Shown: positions 32,285-40,710, counted from the first letter of the stretch. The stretch: DNA of 64,000 nt from an uncultured Pseudomonadales bacterium (GCA_951813295.1 CATOTI010000001.1:372001-436000), one strand, 5' to 3'. Program-made: numbers and translations. The notes: generated by a model from the letters alone, not told the origin.

Positions 32285-33808
32285 ATGTGTGGAGTCGTTG
32301 GGATTGTTGGGAAGGGGCCCGTCAATCAGCAGATCTATGACGCGCTCCTGGCATTGCAGCACCGCGGTCAGGACTCCGCGGGGATCGTCACGTGCGATGG
32401 AACGCGGGTCGAGATGCGCAAGCACACCGGGCTCGTGCGTGAGGTGTTTGCCGATCGGCACATGCGGCGTCTCGCCGGCCATGTGGGTATCGGTCATGTC
32501 CGCTATCCGACCGCGGGATCGTACGGGTCCGATGAAGCACAGCCCATGTACGTCAACTCGCCGTACGGCATCAGCCTGGCCCACAACGGCAACCTCACGA
32601 ATGCCCGCGAACTCGAGGAAGAAATCTTCGAGCAGGACAAGCGACACATCAACACGGGCTCGGACTCGGAAATCCTGCTCAACGTTCTGGCGTCGGAACT
32701 CGAGAAGTCGGGCTCGTTGCGTCTCGATCAGATCCACGTATTCGAGGCCATCAAGGGCCTGCACCGGCGTTGCCGGGGTGCCTACGCGACGATCGCCATG
32801 ATCAACGGCGTCGGCATCGTCGCCTTCCGTGACCCGAACGGCATCCGTCCGCTCGCCTACGGTGTGCGCTACTCGCCGATGGGGCCCGAGTACATCATCG
32901 CGAGCGAAAGCTGCGCGATCGAAACACTCGGCTATCAATTCGTCCGGGACATCCAGCCGGGCGAGGCGGTGTTCGTCTCGGACGACGGCACGCTCGCCAC
33001 GCAGATCTGCACCGCCGGGGACGTCCCGCACACGCCGTGCATTTTTGAGCACGTCTACTTTGCGCGCGAGGATTCGATCCTGGATGAGGTGTCGGTCTAC
33101 AAGGCGCGTCTGCGGATGGGCGAGAAGCTCGCTGAACGGATCCTCGAACGGTTCGGCTCGGACCACGACATCGACGTCGTCATTCCCATTCCCGAATCGA
33201 GCCGAACGGCTGCTATTCCGCTCGCCTATGCGCTCAACGTGAAGTTTCGCGAAGGGTTCGTGAAGAACCGCTACATCGGTCGAACGTTCATCATGCCGGG
33301 CCAGACCGAACGGCAGAAATCGGTCCGGATGAAACACAATGCGATCGCGCTCGAGTTTCAGGACAAGAACGTCCTTCTGGTCGAAGACTCGATTGTTCGC
33401 GGGACGACCATGCGCCAGATCGTGAAGCAGGCACGCGATGCGGGCGCGAAGAAGGTCTATATGGCGGTGGCCGCGCCGCCCGTCCGTTATCCCAACGTTT
33501 ACGGCATCGACATGCCGGCGGCGCGCGAGTTCATCGCCTACAACTCCACCGAAGAAGAAGTCGCCCGGAAGATCGACGTCGACTGGCTCATCTATCAGCA
33601 AATCGATGACCTGATCTCAGCAGCGGCCGAGGGAAATCCAGAGCTCGCCGGGTTCGAATGTTCCGTGTTCGACGGCGACTACGTCACCGGCGATATCGAC
33701 GAGGAGTATCTGGACCTGCTGCAACGCGACCGCAACGATGGCAGCAAACGCCGCCGGCAGATCGCGGAAGGCGAGCAGGGCGTCATCGAACTGCACAACC
33801 ACGCGTGA
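32285..33808 (+). CDS. purF: Amidophosphoribosyltransferase
   Basis: First committed step of purine synthesis. The N-terminal nucleophile glutaminase starts MCGVVGIVG, so Cys2 becomes the N-terminal catalytic residue. HRGQDSAGI, the PRPP loop VLLVEDSIVRGTTMRQIV and the NGIRPLAYG region are present. 507 residues. The ATG at 32285 has GAGGGGAGCCGAGAGG upstream; the frame is open further back only as a shadow of cvpA. Confidence 0.97.
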   Translation: MCGVVGIVGKGPVNQQIYDALLALQHRGQDSAGIVTCDGTRVEMRKHTGLVREVFADRHMRRLAGHVGIGHVRYPTAGSYGSDEAQPMYVNSPYGISLAHNGNLTNARELEEEIFEQDKRHINTGSDSEILLNVLASELEKSGSLRLDQIHVFEAIKGLHRRCRGAYATIAMINGVGIVAFRDPNGIRPLAYGVRYSPMGPEYIIASESCAIETLGYQFVRDIQPGEAVFVSDDGTLATQICTAGDVPHTPCIFEHVYFAREDSILDEVSVYKARLRMGEKLAERILERFGSDHDIDVVIPIPESSRTAAIPLAYALNVKFREGFVKNRYIGRTFIMPGQTERQKSVRMKHNAIALEFQDKNVLLVEDSIVRGTTMRQIVKQARDAGAKKVYMAVAAPPVRYPNVYGIDMPAAREFIAYNSTEEEVARKIDVDWLIYQQIDDLISAAAEGNPELAGFECSVFDGDYVTGDIDEEYLDLLQRDRNDGSKRRRQIAEGEQGVIELHNHA

Positions 33809-33819
33809 GCGAAGCGACG

Positions 33820-34263
33820 ATGCCCGCGCGGCTGCGCCGTACGCCGTGCGTGGGGATCTGCTCGACCACCTACGGCGATCTCGTCTGCCGAGGCTGTAAG
33901 CGGTTCTCCCACGAAATCGTCGGGTGGAACGGATTCTCGGAAGCGCAGCGCGAACTGGTCTGGACACGGCTCGTGACGTTGCTCTCCGAGGTTGCGGAGT
34001 CCCATATCAACGTGGTGGACGCCGTCCGGTTGCGCCGTAAAGCCGCGGAGTTCCGGCTGCCCGACGCCGTGCGTCTGCCCGACGGTGCGCTCGCTTTCCA
34101 GCTCCTACGGCTTCGTCCACCGGACCTCGCAGCCATCGGCGTTGCGGCCAAACCGCAAGCGGCGACACAGGACGTCCGAGACGTCGTCCGAACAATCGAT
34201 CGCGACTTCTACGAGCGTTCGACCGCGCACTACGAACGCAGTTTCAAGATCCGGGCGAGTTGA
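33820..34263 (+). CDS. DUF1289 family protein
   Basis: 147-residue protein with an N-terminal DUF1289 module: TPCVGICSTTYGDLVCRGCKR has the four-cysteine pattern suited to a small metal-binding knuckle, followed by EIVGWNGFSEAQRELVW. The C-terminal part (~70-147) is not recognised. An in-frame GTG at 33805 overlaps the purF stop and could add five residues. It is tightly placed between purF and miaE, so it is probably cotranscribed. Confidence 0.78.
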   Translation: MPARLRRTPCVGICSTTYGDLVCRGCKRFSHEIVGWNGFSEAQRELVWTRLVTLLSEVAESHINVVDAVRLRRKAAEFRLPDAVRLPDGALAFQLLRLRPPDLAAIGVAAKPQAATQDVRDVVRTIDRDFYERSTAHYERSFKIRAS

Positions 34264-34869
34264 GTGCAGGAGTTTCTGACCACCGCGACACCCGAGGCGT
34301 GGTTCGAAGCGGCGACCGACGATCCAGAGACGCTTTTGATCGATCACGCCAACTGCGAGAAAAAGGCCGCGAGCACGGCACTCTCGCTTCTCTATCGCTA
34401 TGTCGAACACCCGGAGTTGGTGCATCGACTGTCGCGCCTGGCGCGCGAAGAGCTACGCCACTTCGAGCAGGTCCACGCGCTCATGCAGCGCCGAGGAATC
34501 GTCTACGGCCAGTTGTCGGCGAGCCGCTACGCGGGCGGGCTACATCGGCTGATCAGCGGTGAAGAGCCCGATCGCCTCATCGACACGATGATCGTCGGCG
34601 CGATCGTCGAAGCACGTTCCTGCGAACGTTTCATTGGCCTCGCGCCCCGCCTCGATACCGAGCTTCGATCCTTCTACGAAGGGTTGGCCGAATCGGAGGC
34701 CCGACATTTCAACGTCTACCTCGACTTCGCCCGGCACTTCGCGGCGGGTCACGATGTCGACCTCGATCAGCGACTTGCGATGTTCCTCGAAGCGGAAGCG
34801 ACGCTTTGCACGTCTCCCGATACCGAGTTCCGCTTTCACAGCGGACCGCCGGTAGACGCAGCGGCTTAG
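34264..34869 (+). CDS. miaE: tRNA-(ms2io6A37) hydroxylase
   Basis: Diiron oxygenase that hydroxylates the isopentenyl side chain of ms2i6A37 in tRNA. Ferritin-like four-helix fold with metal-ligand motifs DHANCEKKAAS, REELRHFEQVHAL, EARSCERF and ESEARHFNVY. 201 residues. GTG start immediately after the preceding stop. It overlaps the convergent lpxH by 4 nt. It implies that MiaA and MiaB act elsewhere in this genome. Confidence 0.93.
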   Translation: MQEFLTTATPEAWFEAATDDPETLLIDHANCEKKAASTALSLLYRYVEHPELVHRLSRLAREELRHFEQVHALMQRRGIVYGQLSASRYAGGLHRLISGEEPDRLIDTMIVGAIVEARSCERFIGLAPRLDTELRSFYEGLAESEARHFNVYLDFARHFAAGHDVDLDQRLAMFLEAEATLCTSPDTEFRFHSGPPVDAAA

Positions 34870-35582
34870 TCGAAGCCGAAACAGATCAGCCGATCGTCAT
34901 CGGGATCGGCGCTCATTTCCAGGCGCCAGCCGCAGCGATGCCAGTCGCCCAACACGACCCGTTTACCTTCATCGGCGCGGTGAATCGCGGGCCGATGCGT
35001 ATGTCCGTGCACAAGTGTCGAGACCTCGGCTTCGCGCATCGCCTCCGCCACCGCACCGGCGTTGACGTCCATGATGTTGGTGGCTTTGTTTTCGTTCACT
35101 GCCCGGCTACGCTCGCGAAGCCCCTGCGCAAACGCGCGGCGCTCATCAAGTGACCGACCGAGCATGTCGTCCTGCCACGCGGGCGATCGAAACATCCCGC
35201 GCATCGCCTGATACTCATGATCGTCAGTGCAGAAAGCGTCGCCGTGCGCCACGAGGATCGATCGTCCGTCGATAGTGACCGTACTCGGGTCCTGGAGGAT
35301 CGTCAGACCGCAGGCCGACGCAAACGATTCGCCGAACAGGAAATCCCGGTTGCCATGGAGGACAAAGACCTCGGCATGCTGTGACGCACGCATGAGCGTC
35401 GAACGAAATCGGTCCGCGAAAGCCGAATCATCGTCGTCGCCGACCCAGACCTCGACCAGATCCCCCAACAGGAAAAACGAATCGAAGGACGGCACGACCT
35501 CGTCCACGAGCCGCTCGAACGCATCGATTCGCTCGGGGCAGGTGTCATCGAGATGCAGATCGGAGATGAAGAGCGCGCTCAT
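34866..35582 (-). CDS. lpxH: UDP-2,3-diacylglucosamine diphosphatase
   Basis: Calcineurin-like phosphoesterase making lipid X in lipid A synthesis at the inner membrane. Motifs in order: ALFISDLHLDD, LLGDLVEVWVGDDD, VLHGNRDFLFG, LVAHGDAFCTDD and LVHGHTHRPAIH. 238 residues. The ATG overlaps the folD stop (ATGA), so folD and lpxH form one operon on this strand. Confidence 0.95.
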   Translation of the reverse strand: MSALFISDLHLDDTCPERIDAFERLVDEVVPSFDSFFLLGDLVEVWVGDDDDSAFADRFRSTLMRASQHAEVFVLHGNRDFLFGESFASACGLTILQDPSTVTIDGRSILVAHGDAFCTDDHEYQAMRGMFRSPAWQDDMLGRSLDERRAFAQGLRERSRAVNENKATNIMDVNAGAVAEAMREAEVSTLVHGHTHRPAIHRADEGKRVVLGDWHRCGWRLEMSADPDDDRLICFGFD

Positions 35583-36436
35583 AGCGGGTCGGCCGTCTCG
35601 GCCGAATCCAAGGCGTTCTGCAGCATCATGGCGCGCGTCATCGGCCCGACGCCACCGGGTACGGGCGTGATCCAGCTCGCTTTCTCGGCGACTTCATCGA
35701 AACGGACGTCGCCGGCCAGCCGACCATCGGCCTGCGCGATGATCCCGACATCGATCACGATCGCACCATCCTTGATCCAATCGGCCGTGATAATGCCCGC
35801 GATCCCCGTCGCCGAGACGACGATATCGGCGCGCGCGACGTGCTCGGCCGTGTTCCGCGAGAAACGATGCACGGTCGTGACCGTACATCCCGCCAGCAAA
35901 AGCTCGAGCCCGGTCGGTCGGCCGACATGATTCGAGGCACCGACGACCGCGGCATGCAGGCCCCGAATCGGCACGTCTGTGTGTTCCAGAAGCTTCATCA
36001 CGGCGAGTGATGTACACGAGCGAATCGCCGGCTCACGCAGGACGAGACGACCCATGTTGAACGGATGCACCCCGTCGACGTCCTTCGACGGCGACACGGT
36101 CTCCGTAACCGTCAACGCATCGATGTGCGCCGGCAACGGCAACTGCACGAGGATGCCGTCGATGGAGGAATCCGCATTCAGCGTCTCGACGATCTCGACG
36201 AGTTCAGCCTGTGTGGTCGATGCCGGGAGATGACGTACGTCCGACTTGAACCCCACCACCTGGCAGTCCTGGCGCTTCAGCCGGACGTACACCCGTGACG
36301 CCGGGTCATCACCCACCAGCAGCACGGCGAGCCCGGGGGCACGATGCCCGGCGGAAACACGGGCGGCGACGCGTGTCTTAATCGCCTTGCGGCGCGCACG
36401 CATGATCGCTTGACCATCAAGAATCTCTGCCGCCAA
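35579..36436 (-). CDS. folD: Methylenetetrahydrofolate dehydrogenase / cyclohydrolase
   Basis: Bifunctional one-carbon enzyme. VYVRLKRQDCQVVGF carries the Tyr/Lys active-site region, GILVQLPLPAHID the folate site and AAVVGASNHVGRPTGLEL the NADP site, with PVPGGVGPMTRAMML at the C-terminus. The TTG start at 36436 is chosen because GGGAGG lies 5 nt upstream and the protein then begins MAAEILDGQAIM, as in the family (285 residues). The frame opens 19 codons further upstream without homology. Confidence 0.96.
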   Translation of the reverse strand: MAAEILDGQAIMRARRKAIKTRVAARVSAGHRAPGLAVLLVGDDPASRVYVRLKRQDCQVVGFKSDVRHLPASTTQAELVEIVETLNADSSIDGILVQLPLPAHIDALTVTETVSPSKDVDGVHPFNMGRLVLREPAIRSCTSLAVMKLLEHTDVPIRGLHAAVVGASNHVGRPTGLELLLAGCTVTTVHRFSRNTAEHVARADIVVSATGIAGIITADWIKDGAIVIDVGIIAQADGRLAGDVRFDEVAEKASWITPVPGGVGPMTRAMMLQNALDSAETADPL

Positions 36437-36547
36437 TCGAACCTCCCACGAGTCGAGCGCGCATTCTAAGCGAGCCCCAATCCACCACGACACCGATCCG
36501 ACGCGGTTGCGCCGTCAAAATCGAAAAGAAACGTGCCCGAATCGGTT

Positions 36548-36576
36548 TTGCCTGCACGCGAGCCCACCTTTATGAT
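36548..36576 (+). promoter_or_regulatory. Promoter of the tRNA-Pro / tRNA-Arg unit
   Basis: TTGCCT (36548-36553) and TATGAT (36571-36576) are separated by exactly 17 bp, followed by a GC-rich stretch CGCCGCCTCG typical of the discriminator of stringently controlled stable-RNA promoters. Transcription would start near 36583, about 25 nt before tRNA-Pro. Confidence 0.65.
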
Positions 36577-36607
36577 CGCCGCCTCGCTGGTCGACGACCA
36601 ACGAGTT

Positions 36608-36684
36608 CGGGGTATAGCGCAGTCTGGTAGCGCGCCTGCTTTGGGAGCAGGATGTCGGGAGTTCAAATCTCTCTACCCCGACCA
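36608..36684 (+). tRNA. tRNA-Pro(UGG)
   Basis: 77 nt with encoded CCA. Acceptor CGGGGTA pairs with TACCCCG; D arm GCGC..GCGC; anticodon stem CCTGC/GCAGG with loop TTTGGGA, anticodon TGG at 36642-36644; T arm with GTTCAAATC. It is the first gene of a two-tRNA unit, with only AATT before tRNA-Arg. Confidence 0.97.
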
Positions 36685-36688
36685 AATT

Positions 36689-37040
36689 GCGCCCGTAGCT
36701 CAACTGGATAGAGCATCGGCCTTTGAGCGATCGAGATCGATCACGAGGAGCCGCTGTCGGGAAACGGGAACCGACAGCGTGGACTGCACCGTAACGGGGA
36801 AACCTCAACGTTCGTCGAGAACACTGGCAACCCCGTGGAAACCGAGGCGATGAAAGGCCGCAGAAGCGGGGTACATCGCCCACTTCGCGAAAGCGAAACG
36901 GGCTCCGTAGAGACTAGACGTGCAGCACCTGAGACGGTGAAGGGATAGTCCAGACTCCAAACCGCATCATGCGGGCTACGAAAGTAGTGGTGGGTAAGCT
37001 AAGCCGAGGGTTGAAGGTTCGAGTCCTTCCGGGCGTACCA
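36689..37040 (+). tRNA. tRNA-Arg(UCU) interrupted by a group I intron
   Basis: 5' exon 36689-36723 and 3' exon 36999-37040 join to a normal 77-nt tRNA with CCA. Acceptor GCGCCCG/CGGGCGT (one G-U), D arm GCTC..GAGC, anticodon stem TCGGC/GCCGA, loop C-T-T-C-T-A-A, T arm GAAGG..CCTTC with GTTCGAGTC. The joined anticodon is TCT, arginine. The exon segment CCTTCTAA is identical to that of E. coli tRNA-Arg(UCU). The interruption falls between positions 34 and 35, inside the anticodon, so the gene is functional only if the intron is removed. Confidence 0.93.
36724..36998 (+). ncRNA. Group I self-splicing intron (IC3-like) in tRNA-Arg
   Basis: About 275 nt. The 5' exon ends CCUU; the guide GAGG at 36745-36748 pairs with it, leaving the required G-U at the splice site. 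P2 is a 9-bp stem (36752-36760 with 36771-36779). A TTCGC-GAAA-GCGAA hairpin is at 36884-36897. The conserved core elements AGACTAGACG (36911-36920) and GAAGGGATAGTCC (36939-36951) correspond to the R and S elements around P7. A CTAC-GAAA-GTAG hairpin (36976-36987) suits P9. The last base is G (36998). The core wording resembles cyanobacterial tRNA-Leu introns. There is no ORF inside, so no homing endonuclease. Confidence 0.9.
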
Positions 37041-37085
37041 GATTTGTCGTTTTAGATCAGCAAGTTAGGGTGTGGGTCGAAAGCC

Positions 37086-37475
37086 TTGCGCCAGCATTTC
37101 GCTCGGGCAAGCCGACTCAGAATGCCTAGGTCGAGGGCCAGCTGGATGAACATCACTCCGATGCCCGGTTCGTCGGCCCGGTTGGTGCTGGCGCTCATGG
37201 AGGAAGTTGCAGCCGTCGCTCGAGCGGACGGCGCGAACATCGCGCAGGATGTACCGTCAAAGGCCCTGGCCGCACTCGTGGGACGTGACCGCGTGCATTT
37301 CTCATCGATCACGGTCGACCGTCTGCAGGGCCGTCGTTTGGAATGGCAGGTACGCAACGCCGTCGTGGGTGAGCGGGGTAGGGCACACGGCATCGCCACA
37401 CCCATGAACGACGCGATGACGGCGCTGCTGCGCGCTGTGGATGGACAGCCGATTCCTGATCCCACGGCGCTATAG
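37086..37475 (+). pseudogene. Ketopantoate reductase (PanE/ApbA) C-terminal remnant
   Basis: The translated segment from about LVLALMEEVAAVARADG through SSITVDRLQGRRLEWQVRNA to GIATPMNDAMTALLRAVDG resembles the C-terminal domain of 2-dehydropantoate 2-reductase, including the substrate-contact Ser-Ser and Glu region. The N-terminal NADP-binding domain is absent; the sequence upstream runs straight into the tRNA-Arg 3' end. An ATG at 37086 exists, but the residues after it do not look like the family. Probably a decayed fragment left beside the tRNA genes; a short expressed protein is less likely. The 45 bp between tRNA and fragment hold nothing I recognise. Confidence 0.55.
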
Positions 37476-37551
37476 CAGAGCATTGTCCTGACTCCCCCCG
37501 GTCGTCTCCGGCTGTTACTTCACCGCGCCAACGCCGTTCGGAGTGCAGACT

Positions 37552-38292
37552 TCAACGCGGCGCGTACAGCGCCACAGGCAGCCAGTTGCCGTCGAACTCT
37601 TGCGTGTCGCGCCACACCCGGCGCTGTGGATCGGCGTCCAACGGGCGTTCCGCGACGCGACCACCCACGCGCTCGCCGGCGAACTCGTAGGCGCTGACGG
37701 CACCGGCTTCGACGTCGGCGACCGAGATGCCGGGTCTGTGGCGCGAGGTCAGCGTTCCGGCATTCAGCAGCGTCAGCCCGTGAAAGTCGATCAGCACTCG
37801 ATAGTGCATGTGCCCGTTGACCAGGAATCGGGTTCTGCCTTCGGCGACGAGGGCGTCGAGCTCCGCGCTGCGCTCGATCGGCATCCGTTCCGTGCCAGGC
37901 CAGACTTTGCGGAGGTCATTGCCGCCAACGCCGTGGCAAAGCAGTAGCGCGCCGGCGACGGTGTCGATCTCGATCGTCGCCGGCAACGTGTCGAGGAACT
38001 CGATGCTGGCGTCGAGGAGATCTTCACGGCGATGTGCCTGGGCAATGTGACGCACCCGGTCCTGCAGCAGCCAGCGATCGTGGTTTCCGCGTACGGTCAG
38101 CGCTGCCGCCTCGTCGAGGAGGCGGCAACAGAGATCGACGTCACCGGGACCGTCGGCAACGTCGCCAGTGCAAATCACTGCGTCGACGCGTTGACCGTGC
38201 AGCCATTGCAAAGCCTCAGCGAGACGGCCGTGCTCCGCGTGCACGTCGCCGACGATTCCGATTCGGCGCACCGGCGGTTGATCGCTCATCAA
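37552..38292 (-). CDS. Calcineurin-like metallophosphoesterase
   Basis: 246 residues with the full dimetal motif series: IGIVGDVHAEHGRL, CTGDVADGPGDVD, VRGNHDRW, LLCHGVGGND and LVNGHMHYR. This is the YfcE/PP2A-like phosphodiesterase superfamily; the substrate is unknown. The final ~50 residues (after SRHRPGISVADVE) form a beta-rich tail found in some cytoplasmic members. Single gene; its 3' end faces the panE remnant. Confidence 0.85.
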   Translation of the reverse strand: MMSDQPPVRRIGIVGDVHAEHGRLAEALQWLHGQRVDAVICTGDVADGPGDVDLCCRLLDEAAALTVRGNHDRWLLQDRVRHIAQAHRREDLLDASIEFLDTLPATIEIDTVAGALLLCHGVGGNDLRKVWPGTERMPIERSAELDALVAEGRTRFLVNGHMHYRVLIDFHGLTLLNAGTLTSRHRPGISVADVEAGAVSAYEFAGERVGGRVAERPLDADPQRRVWRDTQEFDGNWLPVALYAPR

Positions 38293-38430
38293 GTGACCTG
38301 GTTGTGACTTCTCGATACGTTGTTCCGTGTTCGGCGGCGCAAGGGCAAGCGATTGGCGTGGATAGCTTCGGCACAGATCCCGAGTGGAGTGCGCATGATC
38401 ACGGATGGGACAACGCAGCGCCGGGCGATT

Positions 38431-38928
38431 CTACTCCTCGATTCGAAAGCCCCAAGCGAACCCCATCGGGACTGCCAGCGATTTCGGATCGTCGGCAACC
38501 CGAACAAGATTGACCCAGTGGCGGTACCCGTCGTCTAGCACCGTGCTCCGATAGATGTACTCGTAACGAACGCCCTCGAACACGCGCGTATGTCGGTCCT
38601 CGATCGCAAAGAAACTGTCGCCGGACTGGTACTTGAACTCAAGGTCGTCCGTCGGTTGGTCGTCGTTGTTTTCACGAATCGTTCCGGCGGAGAAATCGTA
38701 TTCCCACGTCTGGGCAGTACCGTCGTCGCTAACGCCTTCGGTGTAGCCCGGACGGATCTCCTTCTTGGTTTCAATCGCGTGCTGGCTCTGTTGGGAAGGC
38801 GGCGCTAGCCCGGTCACAAACCGAGAGCTCACGCTCTGTTTGCCAAGCAACATACGCTCGGCTTCGATACGGCACTGTGCGTTCTCATCGACCTCTTCGT
38901 GCCCGTCTGCAACGGTGTTTGCCGTCAA
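38431..38928 (-). CDS. Hypothetical protein, possibly 5'-truncated
   Basis: I do not recognise this protein. The 165 residues are polar, with a central part rich in acidic and aromatic residues (TWEYDFSAGTIRENND, FEGVRYEYIYRSTVLDDGY) that suggests a beta-sandwich. The TTG start at 38928 is only formal: the same frame stays open upstream to 39042 with protein-like sequence (VDQLVQCYADPIGNIILGAG) but no usable start there. This may be the 3' end of a longer decayed gene. No signal peptide is visible from the chosen start. Confidence 0.35.
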   Translation of the reverse strand: MTANTVADGHEEVDENAQCRIEAERMLLGKQSVSSRFVTGLAPPSQQSQHAIETKKEIRPGYTEGVSDDGTAQTWEYDFSAGTIRENNDDQPTDDLEFKYQSGDSFFAIEDRHTRVFEGVRYEYIYRSTVLDDGYRHWVNLVRVADDPKSLAVPMGFAWGFRIEE

Positions 38929-39125
38929 AACTGTTGAAAAACTGCTGCTGCCAACGCCGGCTTCTTCATGTCCCGCCCCAAGGATGATGTTCCCGATCGG
39001 GTCAGCGTAGCACTGGACTAGCTGGTCGACGGATTGAATGGCTCAGCGTCATCGATCGGGTCGCTCAACGAAGGCTTGGCAACAGAACGCCAGTCGCGAA
39101 CGATCCCTATGAGTTCAGCGCCCGA

Positions 39126-39836
39126 TTATTCCGTTTCCGTGGCGAGAAACCAGCCCGTGATGCTGTAGCGCGCCGCCTTGGCGTACGGCGCGACGTACGA
39201 CACGGCATGCACATGCTTCACGTCGAAGAGACTCAGCACGTTGAAACCGGGCGCCCAGGCATCTCTCGGCGTGCCGTCATTTTCGTAGAACTGTAGTAAC
39301 CCGCCCCAGTCCGGGTGCCAATCCGGGGTGAAGCTGATCACGTAGGCCAGACGGCGCTGCTCGGTGGCGTGCGTGTCCTTGTGACGTGTCAGGAACTGGC
39401 CGGCGACGTATCGGGTCGCCTGCGCGCTCGCGGAAACGACGTCCCGATGACCACTCAGATCGCGTACCCATCCCAGTACGGTTTCGCTGTTGAGCCATCG
39501 GTGCAACGAATGGAGTATGGGGTTGGATTCCTCGCCGAGTTTCAGGGCGTGGCGACCGTAGAGAAACCCGATGCCTTTGCCGGCGTTTGCCAACACGTCT
39601 TGCTGGATTGATTGCTGTTCCTGGGTCGGCAGCCGTCGGATCTGGTCTTCCGTGACGTTTAGATTCTTTCCCTGACTGAAAAGCGCCAGTTGGTACACGA
39701 CCTCGCTCGATAGGGCGTGGTTCAGTTGTTGGGCGTTCTCTGGCCTCAGGAAGTCGCGAATCCGCAGACGGGCATCGGTCCTGAATGATCGTTTGATCTG
39801 GGGGAAGTTCAGCCCTTCGTTGAACCCGATTTCCAC
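39126..39836 (-). CDS. 2OG-Fe(II) oxygenase (prolyl-hydroxylase-like)
   Basis: 236 residues. The double-stranded beta-helix core shows the Fe ligands H152 and D154 (FLTRHKDTHAT), H210 (DVKHVHAVSYVAP) and the 2OG-binding R223 (ARYSITGWF). The pattern is that of the prolyl 4-hydroxylase/OGFOD1-like group. The N-terminal region (1-140) is helical. The target in bacteria of this type is not known to me. It lies 19 bp upstream of the VOC gene on the same strand, transcribed after it. Confidence 0.85.
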   Translation of the reverse strand: MEIGFNEGLNFPQIKRSFRTDARLRIRDFLRPENAQQLNHALSSEVVYQLALFSQGKNLNVTEDQIRRLPTQEQQSIQQDVLANAGKGIGFLYGRHALKLGEESNPILHSLHRWLNSETVLGWVRDLSGHRDVVSASAQATRYVAGQFLTRHKDTHATEQRRLAYVISFTPDWHPDWGGLLQFYENDGTPRDAWAPGFNVLSLFDVKHVHAVSYVAPYAKAARYSITGWFLATETE

Positions 39837-39855
39837 TCCGTCGGGCCGGCGGGGC

Positions 39856-40263
39856 TCAAGCGCCGTCGGTCAGTTTCAGCTGCATGAGCTGAATCAGGTT
39901 GCCGCAGGTGTCGTCGAGCACCGCGATCCGCACGTCGCCCGCGTCCATCGGGTCCTGGACGAAGCACACGCCCAGGCCGCTGAGTCGCTCGAATTCGGCG
40001 TCGAGATCGTCGACCTGGAAGGACGTATAGGGAATCCCGTCGGCGACGAGTGCTTCGCGAAACGGGCCTACGGCGGGATGTGCGCTCGGCTCCAGCAAGA
40101 GCTCGGTACCGTTCGGTTCACCCTTGCCGGTCACGGTCAGCCAGCGGTACTCGCCGACGGGAATGTCGTTCTTGAGCTCGAAGCCGAGCACGTCGGTGTA
40201 GAACGCAAGCGCCTTGGCCTGATCGTCGACGGGAACGCTCGTGGCGTAAATTCTCATGTCCAA
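39856..40263 (-). CDS. VOC superfamily (glyoxalase-like) protein
   Basis: 135 residues with one pair of beta-alpha-beta-beta-beta modules: ATSVPVDDQAKALAFYTDVLGF at the start and VAVLDDTCGNLIQLMQL near the end, including the usual DxxGNxIxL ending. This fits stand-alone VOC proteins rather than glyoxalase I itself. Substrate unknown. Start ATG at 40263, or the second ATG two codons later. Confidence 0.87.
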   Translation of the reverse strand: MDMRIYATSVPVDDQAKALAFYTDVLGFELKNDIPVGEYRWLTVTGKGEPNGTELLLEPSAHPAVGPFREALVADGIPYTSFQVDDLDAEFERLSGLGVCFVQDPMDAGDVRIAVLDDTCGNLIQLMQLKLTDGA

Positions 40264-40314
40264 CCTCTTGAGGTGCTGTGCGAGTGCTTCGCCCGGGCGG
40301 CGCTTCAGCGCACT

Positions 40315-40710
40315 CTACATCGCCTCAAGTTCGTCCGGCACACGCGCCCAGTGTGGCGCATCGTCGACGAAGACCTTCTTGCTCGGTTGGAAACGCTCGG
40401 GATCGTCGAGTGTACCGGCGGCGACGCTCACCAAACCAAAATCCGTGACGCCGAAGAGATTGCTGCCACACTCGGGGCAGAAGTTGCGACGTACAGTTCT
40501 TCCCTCCTTGGACTGACGGGAATGCACGCGCGGTTCGCCCCGGACGACCGCGAAGTGGGACTCCTGGACCATGTATCCGCCGTAACCGGACGTACCGGTG
40601 GTCTTCAGGCAGTCGGTACAGAAACACAAGACCTGAAGGGCAGGTTCGGCGCGGATCTCGTAACGAATCTGGCCGCAGAAACAGCCGCCGCCGAGCGTGT
40701 TGTTGGACAT
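40315..40710 (-). CDS. GFA family zinc-binding protein
   Basis: 131 residues. Zinc-ligand cysteines are in GGCFCGQIRY, LCFCTDCLK and FCPECGSNLFG, the pattern of the glutathione-dependent formaldehyde-activating (GFA/CENP-V) fold. Most such bacterial proteins have no proven formaldehyde role. It is upstream of the VOC gene on the same strand, 51 bp away. Confidence 0.9.
   Translation of the reverse strand: MSNNTLGGGCFCGQIRYEIRAEPALQVLCFCTDCLKTTGTSGYGGYMVQESHFAVVRGEPRVHSRQSKEGRTVRRNFCPECGSNLFGVTDFGLVSVAAGTLDDPERFQPSKKVFVDDAPHWARVPDELEAM

Noticed and set aside
31985-33601. 538-codon minus-strand ORF across cvpA and purF
   Set aside because: Antisense shadow of purF; composition is that of reverse-complement GC-rich coding sequence and no domain is visible.
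36724-36998. Homing-endonuclease ORF in the group I intron
   Set aside because: The intron is only ~275 nt and the frames crossing it are tRNA/intron shadows without LAGLIDADG, HNH or GIY-YIG motifs.
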